From assembly GCA_025464045.1 (NCBI GenBank), contig JAODBQ010000610.1, positions 1-7,267 on the forward strand: a DNA stretch of 7,267 nucleotides, read 5' to 3'. This document shows positions 1-5,850 of this stretch, piece after piece; the first letter of the stretch is position 1, and every line of letters begins with the position of its first letter. Below the pieces are notes generated by a model that had not been told where the DNA came from, did no database searches, and saw only the letters and a program-made list of their open reading frames with translations. The position numbers and the translations under genes are program-made. The DNA comes from Ilumatobacteraceae bacterium. Lineage in GTDB: Bacteria > Actinomycetota > Acidimicrobiia > Acidimicrobiales > Ilumatobacteraceae.

Positions 1-107
1 GCGTGATGTGGCGCATCTCGCGCCCACTCGTCCGGCCGCTGCCGGGGTGGGCGCGTGTTGTGCGTGATGTGGCGCATCTCGCGCCCACTCGTCCGGCCGT
101 TGCCGGG

Positions 108-149
108 GTGGGCGCGTGTTGTGCGTGATGTGGCTCACAACGCGCCCAC
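108..149. other. Strong imperfect hairpin across the unit 2/unit 3 junction
   Basis: The arm GTGGGCGCG (108-116), a two-base bulge and TTGTG (119-123) face CACAA (136-140) and CGCGCCCAC (141-149). This gives 14 pairs around a 12-base loop. The pairing joins the end of one repeat unit to the start of the next, so it competes with the hairpin inside each unit. There is no T-tract on either side, so it is not a classical intrinsic terminator, although it could stop minus-strand transcription from the QueA-like operon. Confidence 0.5.
124..139. promoter_or_regulatory. CRP/GlxR-like dyad in repeat unit 3
   Basis: CGTGA-N6-TCACA matches nine of ten defined bases of the CRP-family consensus TGTGA-N6-TCACA. 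The right half-site is broken in units 1 and 2, where the sequence reads GCATC. This is a motif match only. The gene it might control would lie left of the window, because to the right it faces the 3' end of the QueA-like gene. It may simply be part of the palindromic repeat. Confidence 0.3.
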
Positions 150-184
150 TCGCCCGGCCGCTGCCAGGCTGGGCGCGGTTCGTG

Positions 185-200
185 CGTGATGTGGCTCACA
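185..200. promoter_or_regulatory. CRP/GlxR-like dyad in the partial unit
   Basis: Second copy of CGTGA-N6-TCACA, exactly 61 bp from the first and identical to it, including the spacer TGTGGC. The same caveats apply: the repeat origin explains the identity of the two copies, and no target promoter is visible in the window. Confidence 0.3.
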
Positions 201-239
201 ACGCGCCCACCTGGCCTACCTCGCTCGAGCGGGCTGTGG

Positions 240-1286
240 TCAGGGGAGGATGAGGTGTTCGTCGCCGAACTCGTGCCACAGGTAGCCCTCGGCAAGGCTC
301 GCCGCATAAGCCTGCTCGAGCGAGGCGCGGCCGGCGATCGCCTCCAGCATCATCAGGTGCGAGGCCTCCGGTTCGTGCCAGCCGGTGAGGAGACCGTCGA
401 CGACGCGCACGCCGCGGTCCGGGGTGATCACCACGTCGGTCCAGCCGTCGAACGGCTGGACGAAACCGGATGCACCGGCGGTCTCGAGGGCACGCACCAC
501 GGTGGTGCCGACGGCGATCACCCGGCCACCACGGGCTCGCGTGGCGTTCACCCGTTCGGCGGTCGCCATCGGCACCTTCACGCGTTCGGGGTAGGGGAGC
601 TCGTTCGCCTCCAGCGAGGCGACGCCGGTGTGCAGCACCAGCGGGGCGACGTCGACGCCCTTCGCGACGAGGCGCATGATCACGTCGGCGGTGAACGGCC
701 GTCCGGCGCTCGGCATCTCGGCGCTCCCTGGCTCGGTGGCGTAGACGTTCTGGTACATCGCGATCGGCCACGGCCGCTCGACGTAGCCGTAGCGGATCGG
801 TTGACCGTGGCCGGCGAGCCACGTGAACACGGGTTGCGGGAGCTGCACCGTCGCGATCCACAGCCGCGCGCTTCCTGCGAAGCGCGAGTCCAGGTGGACC
901 GCGGCGCCTTCGCCGAGCGTCAGGTCGAGCGGCACGATCGCGTCGGACCAGCGCCGGGTCGTGTGCTCGGACGGCTGTCGCAGCTCGACCACCCAGCGAC
1001 CGTCGTCGAGACGGGTGGAGAAGTGGACGACCAGCGCCGAGCCGTCCGGCGCCGCAGCCGGCACCGCCGCTGGGAGCACCCCGGACGTGTTCACCACCAC
1101 GAGATCGCCGGGGTCGAGGAACGTGGGCAGCAGCACGAACGTGGAGTGCGTGATCCGTCCCGAGCCGCGCTCGGCGACGAGCATCCGCACGCCGTCGCGG
1201 GTGAGACCGCGGGCCTCGGGCGGTTCGCCGGCTTCGAGCGCCGGCGGGAGGTCGAACGACAACCGTTGCGTGGCCACGGCGTTCAC
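240..1286 (-). CDS. QueA-family (SAM:tRNA ribosyltransferase-isomerase-like) protein, diverged
   Basis: 348 aa, close to the usual QueA length (about 350). Family marks run along the whole protein: a start resembling the SFDLP segment (10-14), PGDLVVVNT (59-67), YQNVYA (178-183), RVIAVGTTVVRALE (255-268) and VVDGLLTGWHEP (295-306). True QueA uses the ribosyl group of S-adenosylmethionine to make epoxyqueuosine on tRNA in the cytoplasm. Several QueA signatures are altered here: PTAGLHF reads PSAGRPF (192-198), the LHVGAGTF stretch reads LHTGVASL (218-225), the downstream HxMH is missing, and NFHLPxSTL reads GWHEPEASH. The fold is therefore clear, but the reaction may differ. The start is GTG at 1286, with GAGGT at 1293-1297 seven bases upstream; this GTG overlaps the SDR stop codon as GTGA, indicating translational coupling. 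No tgt, queG or other queuosine gene is in the window. Confidence 0.88.
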   Translation of the reverse strand: MNAVATQRLSFDLPPALEAGEPPEARGLTRDGVRMLVAERGSGRITHSTFVLLPTFLDPGDLVVVNTSGVLPAAVPAAAPDGSALVVHFSTRLDDGRWVVELRQPSEHTTRRWSDAIVPLDLTLGEGAAVHLDSRFAGSARLWIATVQLPQPVFTWLAGHGQPIRYGYVERPWPIAMYQNVYATEPGSAEMPSAGRPFTADVIMRLVAKGVDVAPLVLHTGVASLEANELPYPERVKVPMATAERVNATRARGGRVIAVGTTVVRALETAGASGFVQPFDGWTDVVITPDRGVRVVDGLLTGWHEPEASHLMMLEAIAGRASLEQAYAASLAEGYLWHEFGDEHLILP

Positions 1287-2002
1287 GACGCGACCTCGGC
1301 GAGCAGCGTCGCCGCTCGCCAGCGGCCACTCGGCGGCGACGCGTCGAGCAGGCGCCGCAGCGCTGGGACCACGGTCGCCGGCAGCGCCCGGTCAGAGATG
1401 TCCTCTCCGGGAAACGCCTCCTGGTGCATCTGGGTGCGCATGTCGCCCGGGTCGAACCAGTAGACGCGGACGTCGGGCTCCTCGACCGCGAGCACGTTCG
1501 AGACCTGCTCGAGCGCGGCCTTCGACGACCCGTAGCCGCCCCACCCGGCGTAGCCCTCGACGGCGGCGTCCGACGTGACGTCGACGATCGTCCCGTGGTT
1601 GCGCCGCAGTGCCGGCAACGCCGCCTGGATCAGCCCGATCGGGGCGATCACGTTGACGTCGTACACCTCGCGGGCGACCTCCAGCGGGTAGTCCGCGAGC
1701 GGAGGTTGTGGCGACGGGCCGAGCGCGCTGGCGTTGTTCACCAGCAACGTCAGCTCGCCCAGGCCCTCGGCCACCTGCAGCAGTTCGGCGCGATGCGCGG
1801 CGTCGGTCACGTCGCCCGGCACGGCGTGGACCGAGACCCCGAGCTCGACTGCGGCGGCGTGCGCCGCGTCTGCGTCCCGGCCGTCGATCACGACCTGCCA
1901 TCCGTCGGCCGCCAACGACCGTGCCAGTTCGAAGCCGAAGCCTCGTGAACCACCGGTGATCACGGCGACCTGCCCACCTGTTCGTGCGGTGTGCTCGTCC
2001 AT
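1283..2002 (-). CDS. SDR-family NAD(P)-dependent oxidoreductase
   Basis: 239 aa classical short-chain dehydrogenase with a Rossmann fold, expected in the cytoplasm. Visible motifs are the cofactor loop TGGSRGFG (16-23), GDV (63-65, adenine-ring contact), NNAS (89-92), and the catalytic set N117, S144, Y157 and K161 (YGSSK). DPGDMRT (about 183-189) follows the active site as in many SDRs. An arginine after the second beta strand (DGR, 40-42) leans towards NADPH; this is inference. The substrate cannot be read from the sequence. The ATG start at 2002 has a good ribosome site, GAGGAGG (2010-2016), seven bases upstream. It is the first gene of a minus-strand pair with the QueA-like gene, and its stop codon overlaps that gene's start by four bases, so the two products are made together and probably share a process. 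Confidence 0.92.
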   Translation of the reverse strand: MDEHTARTGGQVAVITGGSRGFGFELARSLAADGWQVVIDGRDADAAHAAAVELGVSVHAVPGDVTDAAHRAELLQVAEGLGELTLLVNNASALGPSPQPPLADYPLEVAREVYDVNVIAPIGLIQAALPALRRNHGTIVDVTSDAAVEGYAGWGGYGSSKAALEQVSNVLAVEEPDVRVYWFDPGDMRTQMHQEAFPGEDISDRALPATVVPALRRLLDASPPSGRWRAATLLAEVAS

Positions 2003-2038
2003 CGTTGGTCCTCCTCGTCGGCGCTGTAACCGTCACCC

Positions 2039-2047
2039 ATTAAAGCA
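2039..2047 (-). promoter_or_regulatory. Candidate extended -10 promoter for the SDR-queA-like operon
   Basis: On the minus strand this reads TGCTTTAAT: a TGn extension and a -10 hexamer matching five of six bases of TATAAT. It sits in the only AT-rich patch of the intergenic region. Transcription would begin near 2032, giving a leader of about 30 nt that includes the GAGGAGG ribosome site. No good -35 is correctly spaced, which an extended -10 can tolerate. A TTGACT lies at 2048-2053 but has no convincing -10 partner downstream. Confidence 0.4.
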
Positions 2048-2104
2048 AGTCAATACTTCGAATATTCCTCCGGTTGTGGCATCCTGTCAAGCGGTCCGTG
2101 CTCG

Positions 2105-2132
2105 TCGACCGCGCCGGTTCCTGGCGTAGGTT
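2105..2132 (+). promoter_or_regulatory. Candidate leaderless promoter of the BtuF-like gene
   Basis: The -10 hexamer TAGGTT (2127-2132) fits the actinobacterial TANNNT pattern. TCGACC (2105-2110) is a 4/6 match to TTGACA at a 16-base spacing. The GTG start codon begins six bases after the -10, where transcription would start, so the mRNA would have no leader. This agrees with the lack of a good Shine-Dalgarno sequence. The same arrangement occurs before the genes at 3091 and 5851. Confidence 0.45.
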
Positions 2133-2140
2133 CCTGGCGT
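2116..2140 (+). repeat. 13-bp-period direct duplication at the BtuF-like start
   Basis: GGTTCCTGGCGT occurs at 2116-2127 and again at 2129-2140, with one base between copies. The second copy carries the first two bases of the GTG start, and the -10 hexamer TAGGTT spans the junction of the copies. It may have arisen by slippage. Confidence 0.85.
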
Positions 2141-3026
2141 GAAGATCGTCTCGCTGCTCCCGTCGGCGACGGAGATCGTCCACGCCCTCGGGATGGGCGA
2201 CCAGCTCGCCGGCGTGACGTTCGAGTGCGACTACCCGCTGGAGGCACGCTCGTCGGCGAGCATCGTGGTCGGTGGGCTCGAGACCAACGGGCTCGGTCCG
2301 CTGCAGATCGACGAGCTGGTCCGTGCGCGTGTCGCTGCCGGCGAGCAGCTGTACACGCTGGACGCCGAACGTGTCCGCGCCATCGACCCCGACATGATCC
2401 TCACCCAGGACCTGTGCCGCGTCTGCGCGCTGCCGGCCGGGCAGGTCGACGACGCCCTCGCGGCGATCGGTTGTCGCGCCGACGTCATCACGCTCGATCC
2501 GCACACGCTCGACGACGTGCTCGACTCGATCGAGCGCATCGGCGCGGCCACGCGTTCGTCCGGTCCGGCCGCGGCACTCACCGCTCGCCTGCGCCGTCGC
2601 CTGGACGACGTCCGTTCCGCGGTCGCCTCGGCGCCGCGCCGGCGGGTGTTCGTGCTGGAGTGGAGCGCCCCGCCGTTCGTCGCCGGCCATTGGGTGCCCG
2701 AGCTCGTCCACGCGGCCGGCGGCGATGCGGTGCTGTGTGAACCCGGAGCGCGTTCGCACCCCACCGACTGGGCTGCGATCGGCGCTGCCCACCCGCAGGT
2801 GGTCGTCGTCGCGCCCTGCGGCTTCGACACGGCAGGCGCGGCGAAGCAGGCGGCCGAGGTGCTCCACCTCCTGCCGCCGGCGGCCGAGGTGTGGGCCGTG
2901 GACGCCAACGCCTACATCGTTCGTCCGGGCCCGCGGCTCGTCGACGGGGTGGAGCTGCTCGCCGGGCTCCTCCACCCGGACCACTGGCCAGCGCCGCCGC
3001 GCGACCGGTCGGTGCGGCTGCGCTGA
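2139..3026 (+). CDS. Cobalamin-binding-protein-like (BtuF-fold) protein without signal peptide
   Basis: 295 aa, PF01497/COG0614-type periplasmic-binding fold, the family that binds vitamin B12 or ferric siderophores for ABC uptake. The start KIVSLLPSATEIVHALG (2-18) is the hallmark first strand and helix. Also seen are FECDYP (28-33), PDMILTQDLCRVCA (84-97) with the C93/C96 pair common in the cobalamin-binding-protein subgroup, and EWSAPPFVAGHWVPELV (174-190) followed by AAGG. There is no signal peptide or lipobox: the conserved fold begins at residue 2, so the protein is expected to be cytoplasmic or exported in another way. No permease or ATPase gene is nearby, so transport is not supported by context; binding a corrinoid or other cofactor in the cytoplasm is the more cautious reading. 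The GTG start is chosen because the fold begins there and a -10 box lies six bases upstream. Confidence 0.85.
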   Translation: MKIVSLLPSATEIVHALGMGDQLAGVTFECDYPLEARSSASIVVGGLETNGLGPLQIDELVRARVAAGEQLYTLDAERVRAIDPDMILTQDLCRVCALPAGQVDDALAAIGCRADVITLDPHTLDDVLDSIERIGAATRSSGPAAALTARLRRRLDDVRSAVASAPRRRVFVLEWSAPPFVAGHWVPELVHAAGGDAVLCEPGARSHPTDWAAIGAAHPQVVVVAPCGFDTAGAAKQAAEVLHLLPPAAEVWAVDANAYIVRPGPRLVDGVELLAGLLHPDHWPAPPRDRSVRLR

Positions 3027-3077
3027 CCTGCGCCTGTTCCGGGGCCGTCGGACGGTGCCGTGGTGAGCGACCGGCTC

Positions 3078-3083
3078 TACGAT
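3078..3083 (+). promoter_or_regulatory. Candidate -10 box (TACGAT) for the DODA-type dioxygenase gene
   Basis: TACGAT fits TANNNT and ends seven bases before the ATG at 3091, as expected for a leaderless transcript. No convincing -35 is seen. GGAG (3087-3090) touches the first ATG directly; as a ribosome site it would be very close even to a second in-frame ATG at 3094. Confidence 0.4.
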
Positions 3084-3090
3084 CCTGGAG

Positions 3091-3936
3091 ATGATGCCCG
3101 CTGCGTTCATCGGTCACGGCAATCCGCTGAACGCACTCGACCACAACAGGTACACCGAGGCGTGGCGGGCGTTCGGCGCCGCGGTGCCCACGCCGCGAGC
3201 GGTGGTCGTGGTCTCCGCACACTGGTACATCAATGCCAGCGCGGTCACTGCGATGGCCACGCCGCGCACGATCCACGACTTCTACGGGTTCCCCCGCGCC
3301 CTGTTCGAGTTCCAGTACCCCGCCCCCGGCGCTCCGGAGATGGCGGCGGAGATCGCCGAGGTCGTGCAGCCGACGTGGATCGGCACCGACGACGACAGCT
3401 GGGGTCTCGATCACGGCACCTGGAGCGTGCTGACCCACATCTTCCCGGACGCCGACGTGCCCGTGGTGCAGCTGGCGATCAACGCGATGAAGCCGCTGTC
3501 GTACCACTTCGACCTCGGGCGGGCGCTGGCCCCCCTGCGTGATCGGGGTGTGCTCGTGATCGGCAGCGGGAACGTCGTGCACAACCTCGGACGCGTCGAC
3601 TTCGGCGCCGGCGAGACGGGGGAGCCGTGGGCGCACCGGTTCGACGACGCGGTCCGCGACGCGCTCGTCAGCGACCCGCAGGCGATGCTCGCCCTCGGGC
3701 ACCACCACGACTTCGACCTGGCCGCGCCGACCCCGGACCACTACATCCCGGTGCTCTACCTCGCCGGTCTCGCCGCGGCGTCTGGCGAGACGGCCGACGT
3801 GTTCACCGAGGGCTACTTCGGCGGCTCGCTGTCGATGACGTCCTACACCATCGGCCTCGACTCGCTCGCCACGCCGGACGACACGGCCGGTGCCCCGCCG
3901 TTGCCGGACGTGCCCGCCGACGAGACCAACCTCTGA
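3091..3936 (+). CDS. DODA/YgiD-type extradiol ring-cleavage dioxygenase (class III, LigB fold)
   Basis: 281 aa. It belongs to the 4,5-DOPA dioxygenase extradiol family, whose members open catechol rings; E. coli YgiD is the best-known bacterial member. Visible signatures are FIGHGNPLNAL (6-16), VVVSAHWY (39-46), WGLDHGTW (104-111), VIGSGNVVHNL (156-166) and PDHYIPVLYLAG (215-226). H9, H44, H164 and H217 line up in order and spacing with the metal-binding histidines of YgiD. It is slightly longer than YgiD, with an acidic, proline-containing tail after about residue 260. No signal peptide is seen, so it should be cytoplasmic. The physiological substrate is unknown. The first ATG is chosen on the basis of the -10 at 3078-3083; starting at 3094 would remove only one residue. 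The stop codon lies inside the first copy of a short tandem repeat. Confidence 0.92.
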   Translation: MMPAAFIGHGNPLNALDHNRYTEAWRAFGAAVPTPRAVVVVSAHWYINASAVTAMATPRTIHDFYGFPRALFEFQYPAPGAPEMAAEIAEVVQPTWIGTDDDSWGLDHGTWSVLTHIFPDADVPVVQLAINAMKPLSYHFDLGRALAPLRDRGVLVIGSGNVVHNLGRVDFGAGETGEPWAHRFDDAVRDALVSDPQAMLALGHHHDFDLAAPTPDHYIPVLYLAGLAAASGETADVFTEGYFGGSLSMTSYTIGLDSLATPDDTAGAPPLPDVPADETNL

Positions 3937-3991
3937 CGAAGGCAGGCGACGGTGACGAAGGCAGGCGACGGTGACGAAGGAGGCACAACGG
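3934..3991 (+). repeat. 19-bp short tandem repeat, two perfect copies plus one degenerate
   Basis: TGACGAAGGCAGGCGACGG occurs at 3934-3952 and 3953-3971. A diverged third copy (3972-3991) starts TGACGAAGG and ends ACGG. The first copy supplies the TGA stop of the dioxygenase gene; the third supplies a strong Shine-Dalgarno sequence. A repeat of this type can change copy number by slippage, which would alter the spacing between the two genes. Confidence 0.92.
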
Positions 3992-4014
3992 TGGTGACGA
4001 CGTGGCGACCCTGA
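3977..4014 (+). other. Displaced Shine-Dalgarno with a 7-codon ORF overlapping the hydrolase start
   Basis: AAGGAGG (3977-3983) is the best ribosome site in the window but lies 18 bases before the hydrolase GTG at 4002, which is too far for normal use. It is well placed (7 bases) for a GTG at 3991 in another frame. That frame encodes VVTTWRP and stops at 4012-4014, inside the hydrolase gene. Either this is a tiny coupling ORF, or a one-base indel has separated the gene from its original start: one extra base near 4002 would join the frames. Confidence 0.4.
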
Positions 4015-4793
4015 CGCTCGCAGACATCGAGCTGCACTACGAGATCGTCGGCGCCGGTCCACGGCTGCTGATGTTCAACGGCTCCGGCTCGTCGATCGAG
4101 GCCGCGCGCCCGCTCGTCGACGCGTTCGCCGCGCACTTCCAGGTGCTCGTCCACGACCAGCGCGGGCTCGGGCGCACGACCGTGCCGGTGCACCTGCCGA
4201 CGATGGCCGACTACGCGCGTGACGCGGCAGCGCTGCTCGATCACGTCGGCTGGCCGACCACCCGCGTGTTCGGGATCAGCTTCGGCGGGATGGTGGCCCA
4301 GGAGTTCGCGGTGACGTTCCCGGCGCGGGTGACGCGGCTCGCGCTGGTGTGCACGTCCTCGGGCGGCATCGGCGGTTCGTCGTACCCGTTGCACGAGCTG
4401 GCCGCACTCCCGCCGGAGGAGCGCACCGCGATCGCGCTGCACAACCTCGATTCGCGCTTCGATCCGGACTGGTTGGCCACGCACGCGCTCGACCGTGCCA
4501 TCGCCGCCAACGCCGTGGCTCGGGCGGCCGCGGCACGCACGGCCGAGCAGCGCCGCGGCGAAGCGATGCAGCTCGAGGCCCGCCGCCTGCACGACGTCTG
4601 GGACCGGCTCGGCGGGATCGCCTGTCCGACGCTGATCGCCTGCGGCGAGTTCGACGGCGTCGCCCCGCCCGCCAACAGCGAGGCGATCCACCGGGTCGTC
4701 GCCGGTTCCGAGCTGCGCCGCTACCAGGGTGGGCACCTGTTCATCTACCAGGATGCGCAGGCGCTCCCCGACGTGATCGAGTTCCTCGAATAG
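4002..4793 (+). CDS. Alpha/beta-fold hydrolase
   Basis: 263 aa, typical length for the family. The chain begins with the usual strand pair (LTLADIELHYEIVG), then FNGSGSS (25-31) in the oxyanion-hole position where HG is more usual, DQRGLGRT (52-59), the nucleophile elbow GISFGG with S93, a helical lid at about 130-200, CGEFDGVAPP with the likely acid D218, and GGHLF with H245. S93, D218 and H245 make a complete catalytic triad. Substrate is not readable; esters, lactones or C-C bonds of ring-cleavage products are all possible. No signal peptide is visible. GTG at 4002 is the only reasonable in-frame start because a stop lies at 3972-3974, but its spacing from the Shine-Dalgarno is abnormal, so the N-terminus may be misplaced or altered by an indel. 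It follows the dioxygenase by 65 bp on the same strand. Confidence 0.87.
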   Translation: MATLTLADIELHYEIVGAGPRLLMFNGSGSSIEAARPLVDAFAAHFQVLVHDQRGLGRTTVPVHLPTMADYARDAAALLDHVGWPTTRVFGISFGGMVAQEFAVTFPARVTRLALVCTSSGGIGGSSYPLHELAALPPEERTAIALHNLDSRFDPDWLATHALDRAIAANAVARAAAARTAEQRRGEAMQLEARRLHDVWDRLGGIACPTLIACGEFDGVAPPANSEAIHRVVAGSELRRYQGGHLFIYQDAQALPDVIEFLE

Positions 4794-4840
4794 CATCGGC
4801 GAGGGACCGGTGAGCGGACGGTCGAGCGAAGGGACAGCGA

Positions 4841-5812
4841 ATGGTTGCTCTCGGAACAGGTGCCGTGCTGGCGATCGTCGTCGGCGCCATCCTGCTGCTG
4901 GTGATCCTCACCGGGCTGCGGCAGGTGAACCAGGGCACGGTGGCGGTGACCACCGTGTTCGGCAAGTACAAGCGCGCGCTGCGACCGGGCTTGAGCGTGG
5001 TCACGCCGTTCGTCGAGAAGATCTACCGGCGGATCAGTGTCCAGAACCGCGCGATCGAGCTGCAGTTCCAGGCGATCACGCAGGACCAGGCCAACGTCTA
5101 CTTCACGGCGATGATGGTCTACAGCGTCCTCAACGAGGGCGAGGAGACGATCAAGAACGTCGCCTTCAAGTTCGTGACGGAGAAGGACTTCCTCACCGCG
5201 CTGGTGCGGTCGGTGGAGGGCAGCACCCGCGGTTTCGTGGCGACGATGAGACAGGCCGAGATCCTCGGGCTGCGCGGCGAGATCGTCAAGGAGGTCAAGG
5301 AGAACCTCGACGTGACCCTCGAGGGCTGGGGCTACCACCTGATGGACCTCCAGCTCAACGACATCACCTTCGACCAGGCGATCACGACCTCGATGGCACA
5401 GGTCGTGGCGAGCAACAACCTCAAGGCGGCAGCCACCAACGAGGGTGACGCGCTGTTGATCCGCAAGACCAAGCAGGCCGAGGCGGAAGGGACCGCCATC
5501 CGGATCGCCGCGGAGGCGGAGCGCACCGCGTCGCAGCTGCGTGGCCAGGGCGTCGCCCTGTTCCGCGAGGAGGTGTCCCGCGGTCTCGCCCAGGCGGCCA
5601 AGGAGCTGGAGGACAATCACGCCAGCTCGTCGCTGATCCTGTTCTCGATGTGGACCGAGACGATCCGACACATGGCGGAGAACGGCAAGGGCAACGTGCT
5701 GTTCCTCGACGGCTCGCCCGACGGGATGGACAAGCAGATGAAGGACCTGATGGCGATGCAGAACCTGAGCACGCTGCAGCTCCCCCCGCCGCCCGTGCCG
5801 CCGGAGCCGTGA
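4841..5812 (+). CDS. SPFH/band-7 domain membrane protein (stomatin/prohibitin-like)
   Basis: 323 aa. One N-terminal membrane helix (about 7-26, rich in V/L/I/A) is followed at once by an SPFH/band-7 domain (about 29-190; VNQGTVAVTTVFGKYKRAL is its opening strand pair). A long Ala/Glu/Lys/Arg-rich helical stretch (about 190-270) fits the coiled coil by which these proteins form rings or scaffolds in membranes. The tail ends in a proline-rich stretch (PPPPVPPEP). Family members organise membrane microdomains or regulate membrane proteases; which role applies here is unknown, and the usual NfeD partner is not next to it. ATG at 4841 has AAGGGA (4829-4834) six bases upstream. The stop overlaps an ATG in the next reading frame (TGATG), so the downstream oxygenase could be partly coupled to it. 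Confidence 0.9.
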   Translation: MVALGTGAVLAIVVGAILLLVILTGLRQVNQGTVAVTTVFGKYKRALRPGLSVVTPFVEKIYRRISVQNRAIELQFQAITQDQANVYFTAMMVYSVLNEGEETIKNVAFKFVTEKDFLTALVRSVEGSTRGFVATMRQAEILGLRGEIVKEVKENLDVTLEGWGYHLMDLQLNDITFDQAITTSMAQVVASNNLKAAATNEGDALLIRKTKQAEAEGTAIRIAAEAERTASQLRGQGVALFREEVSRGLAQAAKELEDNHASSSLILFSMWTETIRHMAENGKGNVLFLDGSPDGMDKQMKDLMAMQNLSTLQLPPPPVPPEP

Positions 5813-5836
5813 TGAACAGGGCGATGCCCCGGCCCA

Positions 5837-5842
5837 TAGGCT
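5837..5842 (+). promoter_or_regulatory. Candidate -10 box (TAGGCT) setting the Rieske gene start
   Basis: TAGGCT fits TANNNT and ends eight bases before the GTG at 5851, matching the leaderless layout at 2127 and 3078. If this stretch were instead coding from the ATG at 5812, it would need an ATA isoleucine codon, which is very rare in GC-rich genomes. That supports a promoter here and a start at 5851. Confidence 0.4.
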
Positions 5843-5850
5843 CGCACGGA

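Larger units (their letters stand above)
1..210. repeat. 61-bp tandem repeat array, 3.4 units, with inverted repeats
   Basis: Three full 61-bp units (1-61, 62-122, 123-183) are followed by a partial unit (184-210), all starting GCGTGATGTGG. Units 1 and 2 differ by a single base; unit 3 and the partial unit share a different word (GCTCACAACG in place of GCGCATCTCG). Each full unit holds facing arms, CGCGCCCAC and GTGGGCGCG (19-27 with 47-55; 80-88 with 108-116; eight pairs in unit 3). Units 1 and 2 also have a nested CCGGC/GCCGG stem (32-36 with 41-45 in unit 1). The one difference between units 1 and 2 lies in the small loop between the nested arms. No convincing gene covers the region. It lies past the 3' end of the QueA-like gene and may extend beyond the left edge. 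There are no unique spacers, so it is not CRISPR. A REP-like palindromic element or an operator array are both possible. Confidence 0.93.

Noticed and set aside
1..210. CRISPR array
   Set aside because: The units are contiguous 61-mers without unique spacers, and no cas gene is present.
222..231. CGCTCGAGCG palindrome as terminator of the SDR-queA-like operon
   Set aside because: The arms leave almost no loop and no T-tract follows on the minus strand, so it would not form a useful terminator hairpin.
186..1463. Long plus-strand reading frame of 425 codons across the QueA-like and SDR genes
   Set aside because: Low-complexity Arg/Gly/His-rich translation with no family motifs. It is the antisense shadow of two genes with clear conserved motifs.
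2060..2067. GAATATTC palindrome as an operator
   Set aside because: Only 8 bp, the symmetry does not extend outwards, and it lies in an AT-rich patch where such words arise by chance.
2578..4062. Long minus-strand frame of 494 codons opposite the BtuF-like, dioxygenase and hydrolase genes
   Set aside because: Arg-rich translation without motifs; such antisense frames are expected at high GC. The plus-strand genes have intact active sites.
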